From assembly GCA_026419655.1 (NCBI GenBank), contig JANZZA010000556.1, positions 1 to 11,556 on the forward strand: DNA of 11,556 nucleotides. Direction: 5' to 3'. Below the pieces are notes generated by a model that did not search any database, was not told the DNA's origin, and was given only the letters and a program-made list of their open reading frames with translations. Each line of letters starts with the position of its first letter. Position 1 is the stretch's first letter. Both the position numbers and the translations under genes were made by a program. The DNA is from Armatimonadota bacterium. Lineage in GTDB: Bacteria; Armatimonadota; Zipacnadia; Zipacnadales; FEN-943. Below are positions 8,020 through 11,556 of the stretch, one piece after another.

Positions 8020-8562
8020 TTACTTGTGGCCCCCCTGCTCGCGGCCTTCTTTTTCTTCCCGCGTAGCAGCAAGGAGCAAACCCAGCATTTCGAGGTGCGT
8101 TTGCTCCATTCCCGCCAGAAAGCGCAGGAACTTGAGCAGTTCGCGGTCCTGGGCTTGCTCTGAGAGATCGCGATAGAAATCCCGGCTCGCGGCTTCCAGC
8201 TCCCTCGCATGCTCGTAGACGTCGATGTAGCTGGGGTCTTCGCTGAGGTTGCCGGCGGTCTGCTGCATGATGGCCTCGATTCGCTGGCGCGCCGGCAGCG
8301 GCGGCGGCAAGTCCTTTGATACATCCGGCCAGCCAGCGCTTCTTTGCATGGCTTCGTAAAAGCGCCTTATCAGCCCCTCGTGGAGCTCCTCGTCGTGAGC
8401 CAGAGCGTACAAAACCGCTTTAATGACGTCATTTTTCACCCGGGCCGCGCCGGACCTGTAGTAAGCCCGGCCGCGCCGCTCAAACTCGAGAGCCGTCTCT
8501 AATGCCTCGGCCAGTGTCATCGCGGCCACGTCTAGCTTGGCTTGAGCCTGAGAGTCTTCCAT
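8020..8562 (-). CDS. Ferritin-like diiron protein, rubrerythrin type without rubredoxin domain (copy 1)
   Basis: A 180-residue, cysteine-free four-helix-bundle protein. Diiron ligands follow the rubrerythrin pattern: Glu28 (E-x2-G-x2-YY), Glu58 and His61 (EELH), Glu123 (E-x2-S-x2-FY), and Glu153 with His156 (EQTH). A proline-rich linker (DLPPPLP, 84-90) separates the helix pairs and the tail is charged (REEKEGREQGGHK). It probably binds two irons and reduces peroxide or stores/oxidises iron, but lacks any built-in rubredoxin electron donor. ATG at 8562 has AGGAG about 8 nt upstream. It lies 116 bp after argG on the same strand and touches the second copy with zero spacing, indicating a tandem duplication and possible heteromeric assembly. 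No separate promoter is obvious in the gap, so read-through from argG is possible. Confidence 0.85.
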   Translation of the reverse strand: MEDSQAQAKLDVAAMTLAEALETALEFERRGRAYYRSGAARVKNDVIKAVLYALAHDEELHEGLIRRFYEAMQRSAGWPDVSKDLPPPLPARQRIEAIMQQTAGNLSEDPSYIDVYEHARELEAASRDFYRDLSEQAQDRELLKFLRFLAGMEQTHLEMLGLLLAATREEKEGREQGGHK

Positions 8563-8678
8563 TCAGGTTCTCCTTTGCGTCGGGTTAGTCGCGCCAAGAC
8601 ACTACTCTCCCCCCAGCCCCTATTGCGCACCCGGGGCGTGTGAGACGGCGTCCGCGGTTCAGGTTTCGGGCGTGTAGC

Positions 8679-9899
8679 CTACAGGTATGGCAGGCCGCGG
8701 CGAGCCAAAATCTTGTACTGGAGACTGTGAATCTTGGTCGCCGGGCCGCTGTCCTGCTGGTCAAAGCCCGACTTGGCAAGCGAACGAATCTCCGGGGCGA
8801 AGAGGCCTGTGGAGCTTTCCCGCTCGAGTATCATCAAGTTGCCCTTGTACAGCTCGACGACGTACCGGCCATTGACCGCCCACTGGCTGCTTGCGATGAA
8901 GGCGTCACAGTCCACTTTCACCGGGTGCCACCAGCCGCCGTGATAGACCATGTAGGCCCACAGTCGCTCCACCTGCGGCTTGAACTGCACCTGCTCCTTA
9001 GTCAGGCAGAGCTGCTCGAGGTCGCGGTGCAGCGTCAGGATTATGTGGGCTGCCGGCGCCTCGTACACTTCGCGGCTCTTGAGGGCAATCATGCCGTCCT
9101 CAAACATGTCAATGTACCCTATGGCGTTCTCGCCGCCGACCACGTTGAGGTAGTTGATGATGTCAATGAGGTTGGTTTTGTCATCGCAGCGGACGGGCAG
9201 ACCGCGCTCGAATTCGATTTCAATCCGGCGCGGCTCATCCGGCGCGTCCTGGGGATAGCGGTACCAGATAAAATCTTCGGGCTTGATGCGCATCTGGAGA
9301 TTGTCCACTTCGCCAGACCCAATGGATCGGCACCACATGGTCAGGTCGTCGCCGATGCCTACCTTATGGGGGATGCCGTAGTATGCGGAGAGTTCTTTTT
9401 CCTGCTGCCGCGTGAAGTTGAAGTCTCGCACCGGCAGTATGACTTGCAGGTCGGGCGCGAACATGGAGAAGACGTTCTTCATGCGATACTGGTCGTTGCC
9501 CTTACCTGTGGAACCTTCGCACAGAGCGTCGCAGCCACGCTGGACAGCATATTCGGCTACGCGGCGGGCGATGAGCTGGCGCGTCATCGAGGTGGCCACG
9601 GGATAGCCCTCGTAGGAGCTGTTGGCCATGATGGCTTTGGGCAGCCAGTCCCTCGCAAACTCTTCGGTGCCCTCCAGGAGCACCCATTCCACGCCGCAAA
9701 GCTCTGCCTTCGTGCGGGCTTCCTCTAACTCGGCGTCTGTCAGCCCAACGTTGACCGTTACCGCGATGACTTCCTCGGCGCCATAGAACTCTGGCAGCAG
9801 CTTGAGTGCCAGGGCCGAATCAAGCCCGCCCGAGTAGGCCACGGCAACTTTCTTGACCTTGGGCAGACCCTCGGCACAAAGCTGGTCAGGCGTCAGCAT
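8679..9899 (-). CDS. argG: Argininosuccinate synthase, divergent
   Basis: Joins citrulline and aspartate with ATP to form argininosuccinate, which ArgH then cleaves. The product is 406 residues, normal for ArgG. The N-terminal ATP pyrophosphatase loop is AYSGGLDS (21-28), with Ser where Thr is usual. The citrulline/aspartate loop is GSTGKGNDQYR (129-139), keeping TGKGNDQ and Arg139. KSREVYEAP (274-282) and YKGNL (351-355) match the C-terminal tetramerisation half. Differences are notable: Ser130 for the usual Cys, the GIGDDLTMWCRSIGSGEVDN segment (181-200) in place of the standard D-E-N-L-W-G-R-S-x-E-G-G block, and SMTRQLIA for the usual LARPLIA. Adjacency to argH supports the arginine role. 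ATG at 9899 has GGAGG 8 nt upstream, and a strong promoter lies just beyond. A paralogue with altered substrate is a less likely alternative. Confidence 0.92.
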   Translation of the reverse strand: MLTPDQLCAEGLPKVKKVAVAYSGGLDSALALKLLPEFYGAEEVIAVTVNVGLTDAELEEARTKAELCGVEWVLLEGTEEFARDWLPKAIMANSSYEGYPVATSMTRQLIARRVAEYAVQRGCDALCEGSTGKGNDQYRMKNVFSMFAPDLQVILPVRDFNFTRQQEKELSAYYGIPHKVGIGDDLTMWCRSIGSGEVDNLQMRIKPEDFIWYRYPQDAPDEPRRIEIEFERGLPVRCDDKTNLIDIINYLNVVGGENAIGYIDMFEDGMIALKSREVYEAPAAHIILTLHRDLEQLCLTKEQVQFKPQVERLWAYMVYHGGWWHPVKVDCDAFIASSQWAVNGRYVVELYKGNLMILERESSTGLFAPEIRSLAKSGFDQQDSGPATKIHSLQYKILARRGLPYL

Positions 9900-9944
9900 T
9901 CTTCATTCCTCCGCGCAAGAACTTTCCCCCCAAGGGTGGCGGAT

Positions 9945-9973
9945 ATTATATCTACTCACCGCGCCGCTGTCCA
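9945..9973 (-). promoter_or_regulatory. Sigma70-type promoter of argG
   Basis: On the minus strand, TGGACA (9973-9968, one mismatch to TTGACA) and a perfect TATAAT (9950-9945) are separated by exactly 17 bp. Transcription would start near 9938, giving a leader of about 39 nt that ends in the argG Shine-Dalgarno GGAGG. The A/T-rich -10 stands out in otherwise GC-rich DNA. It is the only convincing promoter seen for the minus-strand genes. No ArgR-type operator was recognised around it. Confidence 0.8.
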
Positions 9974-10053
9974 GTACCACGAGGGGGCCGTTTCATTCTC
10001 TGAGGATTCTCCTCTCGCCACCAGCGAAGACATCAGAAAGGTTCTTGGTCATC

Positions 10054-10074
10054 TTTTTGGGGGAGAACCCTTTG
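10054..10074. repeat. Second copy of the G-run/AACCCTTTG repeat, upstream of argG
   Basis: TTTTT, GGGGGA and AACCCTTTG occur in the same order and nearly the same spacing as at 7281-7302. This copy ends exactly where the first IS6-like 14-mer begins (10075). It lies about 80 bp upstream of the argG -35 hexamer. Confidence 0.45.
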
Positions 10075-10196
10075 GAGACTGTTGCAAAAGTCGCTTTCCC
10101 GGCTCCCAGACGCAATCGCAGGTAAAAGGTCGGGTACCCGATGTTGTACAGTTCCTGCACTCTGGATAAGCCGACAGTAGCTTTTGCATCAGTCCC
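10075..10196. repeat. 122-bp segment bounded by inverted IS6-like 14-mers (unit A)
   Basis: The left end GAGACTGTTGCAAA (10075-10088) and right end TTTGCATCAGTCCC (10183-10196) are inverted copies of the same 14-bp sequence with a few mismatches. The known IS26/IS6-family end is GGCACTGTTGCAAA, and the left copy matches it at 12 of 14 positions. No transposase is encoded inside. No flanking target duplication was seen. Best read as a MITE-like remnant or solo IS ends; a regulatory binding-site array is the alternative. Confidence 0.5.
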
Positions 10197-10252
10197 CCAA
10201 GGTAGCGGCGTTGAGGACAATGACCAGCTTGGAAAAACAGCGGTCTCTGTGC

Positions 10253-10373
10253 GCGATTGTTGCAAAAATCGGCTCGACGTAGCCGTCAGTTTGGGTGCGG
10301 CACAGGCTTGCGCCCGCAAGTAATACTGCATGGGCGCGACTCACCTATGAAACGGCGGCTTTGCAACAGTCCC
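10253..10373. repeat. 121-bp segment bounded by inverted IS6-like 14-mers (unit B)
   Basis: The left end GCGATTGTTGCAAA (10253-10266) and right end TTTGCAACAGTCCC (10360-10373) are inverted copies. The right copy, read on the minus strand, differs from the IS26 end at a single position. Size and end arrangement mirror unit A, offset by about 178 bp, but the interiors do not align by eye. The outermost ends (10075 and 10373) could also bound one 299-bp element containing two inner copies. Confidence 0.5.
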
Positions 10374-10376
10374 TTC

Positions 10377-10686
10377 AGATTTTCTTTTCAGGCTTTTTGT
10401 GGTTCCGCCTCGGGCGTTATCTCATCAGCGGTCGGAGGTGGTGCTGTGGCGGTAGTCCGGGCCGGGCTATGTCCCCGGGTACGCGGAGGGCCAGGACAAA
10501 GCTCCTTCAGCTTCGCGGGGCGAGCGCTACGTCCGCGGATACACGGACGGCCATAAGCCTCGCTGCATACGGCGTCGAGGCGTCCTGTGTGGGCAGCACT
10601 GGGAGGAGCGGCTACAGGCTGTGAGAAATAGGGATCGGACAATTGTGGGCTTGTGTGCCAAGGCTGACTATGCAAGGGGAGCACCA
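10377..10686. other. Gene-free region upstream of the HlyD-type gene with an imperfect 60-bp-period repeat
   Basis: No convincing gene is seen here. A 24-bp segment at 10471-10494 recurs at 10531-10554 with about 19 matches (both begin GTCC, then CGG, TAC, CGGA, GGCCA). The second copy contains a small GTCCG/CGGAC palindrome. The plus-strand frame of the HlyD-type gene is open back to a TAG at 10453 and would encode GYVPGYAEG and RYVRGYTDG from the two copies, but it has no good start. It may be a degraded 3' end of an older gene, or leader DNA with weak hairpins. Confidence 0.35.
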
Positions 10687-11556
10687 ATGAGCAGGAAAAG
10701 GCTGCTGGCGGGCGTTGGGGTGGTGGTAGCTGTCGCGGCAGCGGGTGCGTCATGGCTGATGGATCACGGCCGGGAGGGGCCGGTGGAAGAGCTTTGTGTG
10801 AGTGGAATGGTCGAAGCCACGACGGTTGATGTGGGGACCGAAGTGTCCGGGACTGTGGCGGCTATTTTGGCGCATGAGGGAGACGTAGTGGGGAAGGGGC
10901 AGATGGTAGCGCAACTGGACACGAGCACATGGAAGGCCCGCCTGGCCCAGGCTGAGGCCCAGGCCGCCCAGGCCGCGCGGCGGGCTGAAGAAGCTCGAGC
11001 TATGGTTACGGCCCAGGCCGTGGCCGCTGCTGCAGGCGTGGCCGAGGCCGAAGCCGCGCGTGCCGCCGCCTTGGCCAATCTTGCCAAGCTGGAAAAAGGA
11101 AGCCGCCCGCAAGAGATTGCAGTGGCTGCCGACCGTGTGCGGCAGGCAGAGGCTGCCTGGAAGGCCGCCGTGGCCGCTGCTGAAAAGGCTCGCCGTGGGC
11201 CGCGCCCCCAGGAACTCGACGAGGCCCGGGCCGCCCTCTCGGCGGCCGACGCTGCCGTGGAGGCTGCTCAGGCCCGTCTTGACCGCCTGCGGGCTGGCTC
11301 GCGAAAGCAGGAGATAGAGCAGGCGCGGGCGCGGGAGTATTCAGTTTACTCAGGATTTTGTTTCATGCTGGAAAGAGTAAGGCCCGGGGAATCACCCTGG
11401 TGTTTTGTCAAAAACCCCGGTGTTGGCTTATACAGAGCCACAAAAGTATATAAACTTGTGTGTCTCACCTTTTGCCTCGGAGCGTATCTCCCAGGCGCTA
11501 CAGAAACTCTTGCTGCAGTATCCTTAGAAAACCGAATACTTCCGGACGGGGGCCGG
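10687..11556 (+). CDS. HlyD-family membrane fusion protein, apparently interrupted at about 11338
   Basis: A periplasmic adaptor of the type that links an inner-membrane ABC or efflux pump to an outer-membrane channel. The start is ATG at 10687 with GGGGAG just upstream. Residues 5-25 form a hydrophobic anchor (RLLAGVGVVVAVAAAGASWL). Residues 40-80 form a lipoyl-like barrel half (VDVGTEVSGTVAAILAHEGDVVGKGQMVAQLD). Ala/Glu/Arg-rich coiled coil follows, with a 33-residue repeat starting GSRPQEI at 138, GPRPQEL at 171 and GSRKQEI at 204, as in YbhG-like adaptors. The native part ends at about codon 217 (11337). From 11338 the frame stays open but codon use changes sharply (TCA, TTA, AGA, ATA), because it crosses an inserted inverted-repeat element. 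The second lipoyl half and beta-barrel are therefore not seen, and the protein is probably broken. It diverges from argG; its pump genes would lie beyond the right edge. Confidence 0.8.
   Translation, partial: MSRKRLLAGVGVVVAVAAAGASWLMDHGREGPVEELCVSGMVEATTVDVGTEVSGTVAAILAHEGDVVGKGQMVAQLDTSTWKARLAQAEAQAAQAARRAEEARAMVTAQAVAAAAGVAEAEAARAAALANLAKLEKGSRPQEIAVAADRVRQAEAAWKAAVAAAEKARRGPRPQELDEARAALSAADAAVEAAQARLDRLRAGSRKQEIEQARAREYSVYSGFCFMLERVRPGESPWCFVKNPGVGLYRATKVYKLVCLTFCLGAYLPGATETLAAVSLENRILPDGGR
11338..11538. mobile_element. MITE-like element with terminal inverted repeats inside the HlyD-type gene
   Basis: The left end (11338-11360, TATTCAGTTTACTCAGGAT...) and the right end read on the other strand (11538-11516, TATTCGGTTTTCTAAGGAT...) match at about 18 of 23 positions, and AG outside both ends also matches. 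TA stands at each border, so the element is about 199 bp plus one duplicated TA, as for TA-targeting IS630/Tc1-type transposition. The interior is visibly lower in GC than the gene and holds two internal hairpins (TTTTG/CAAAA around 11403-11413; TGGCT/AGCCA at 11424-11440). It encodes no transposase. Removing it joins GAG, TAC, TTC, CGG, ACG, GGG, GCC, a frame rich in G/C third positions, consistent with restored host coding. The family is unknown; an assembly artefact is the other explanation for the abrupt shift, though it would not explain the paired ends. Confidence 0.62.

Noticed and set aside
8640..9728. Long plus-strand open frame opposite argG
   Set aside because: It mirrors argG codon structure and has no ribosome site or domain of its own.
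9993..10331. Minus-strand 112-codon frame upstream of argG
   Set aside because: It runs through the IS6-like repeats, no family is recognisable, and it has no good ribosome site.
9900..10686. Possible CRISPR array or transposase gene among the repeats
   Set aside because: Copies alternate in orientation and number only four; there is no regular repeat-spacer pattern and no DDE-type protein.
10388..10753. Minus-strand 121-codon Pro-rich frame overlapping the HlyD-type start
   Set aside because: The C-terminal part looks faintly protein-like, but there is no ribosome site, it overlaps the better supported HlyD gene, and the composition is explained by GC-rich antisense.
1..11556. tRNA, rRNA or riboswitch genes
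   Set aside because: No cloverleaf-type T-loop/CCA pattern, rRNA sequence or known riboswitch core was recognised by eye; a covariance search was not possible.

Overview
The window is GC-rich, apparently chromosomal bacterial DNA. Most genes lie on the minus strand and read from about 9.9 kb down to base 1; one gene diverges on the plus strand at the right end. No ribosomal RNA or other taxonomic marker is present. The GC-rich coding, secreted TIM-barrel glycosidase-like protein, six-hairpin glycosidase-like protein, PyrK/PyrD 1B pair and aberrant ArgG suggest an uncultured heterotrophic bacterium, perhaps of the Armatimonadota/Planctomycetota type. That placement is inference only.

Right to left on the minus strand: a near-consensus sigma70-type promoter (9945-9973) drives argG (argininosuccinate synthase, a divergent sequence). 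Next come two adjacent ferritin-like/rubrerythrin-type diiron proteins with no rubredoxin domain, then a 249-bp spacer with a GC-rich repeat. After it come argH (argininosuccinate lyase), pyrK and pyrD (electron-transfer and catalytic subunits of class 1B dihydroorotate dehydrogenase). argH, pyrK and pyrD are separated by only 2 bp or overlap, each with a strong Shine-Dalgarno inside the preceding gene. Downstream are a (alpha/alpha)6-barrel glycosidase-like protein and a large secreted glycosidase-like protein that runs off the left edge. The last two steps of arginine synthesis thus share a unidirectional run with the fourth step of pyrimidine synthesis. Citrulline made from carbamoyl phosphate feeds ArgG/ArgH, and carbamoyl phosphate also starts the pyrimidine pathway.

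Bases 9974-10686 hold no convincing gene. This stretch contains four copies of a 14-bp sequence resembling the ends of IS6-family insertion sequences, arranged as two similarly sized inverted pairs (about 122 and 121 bp, offset by about 178 bp). It also holds an imperfect 60-bp-period repeat.

At 10687 a plus-strand HlyD-type membrane fusion protein gene begins: N-terminal membrane anchor, lipoyl-like domain, and an alpha-helical hairpin with 33-residue repeats. At about 11338 it breaks into lower-GC DNA with different codon use. That DNA (about 199 bp) is bounded by imperfect inverted repeats of at least 23 bp and flanked by TA on both sides. The best reading is a small MITE-like element inserted in the gene, with GC-rich host sequence resuming at 11539. 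This is the most unusual structure in the window.
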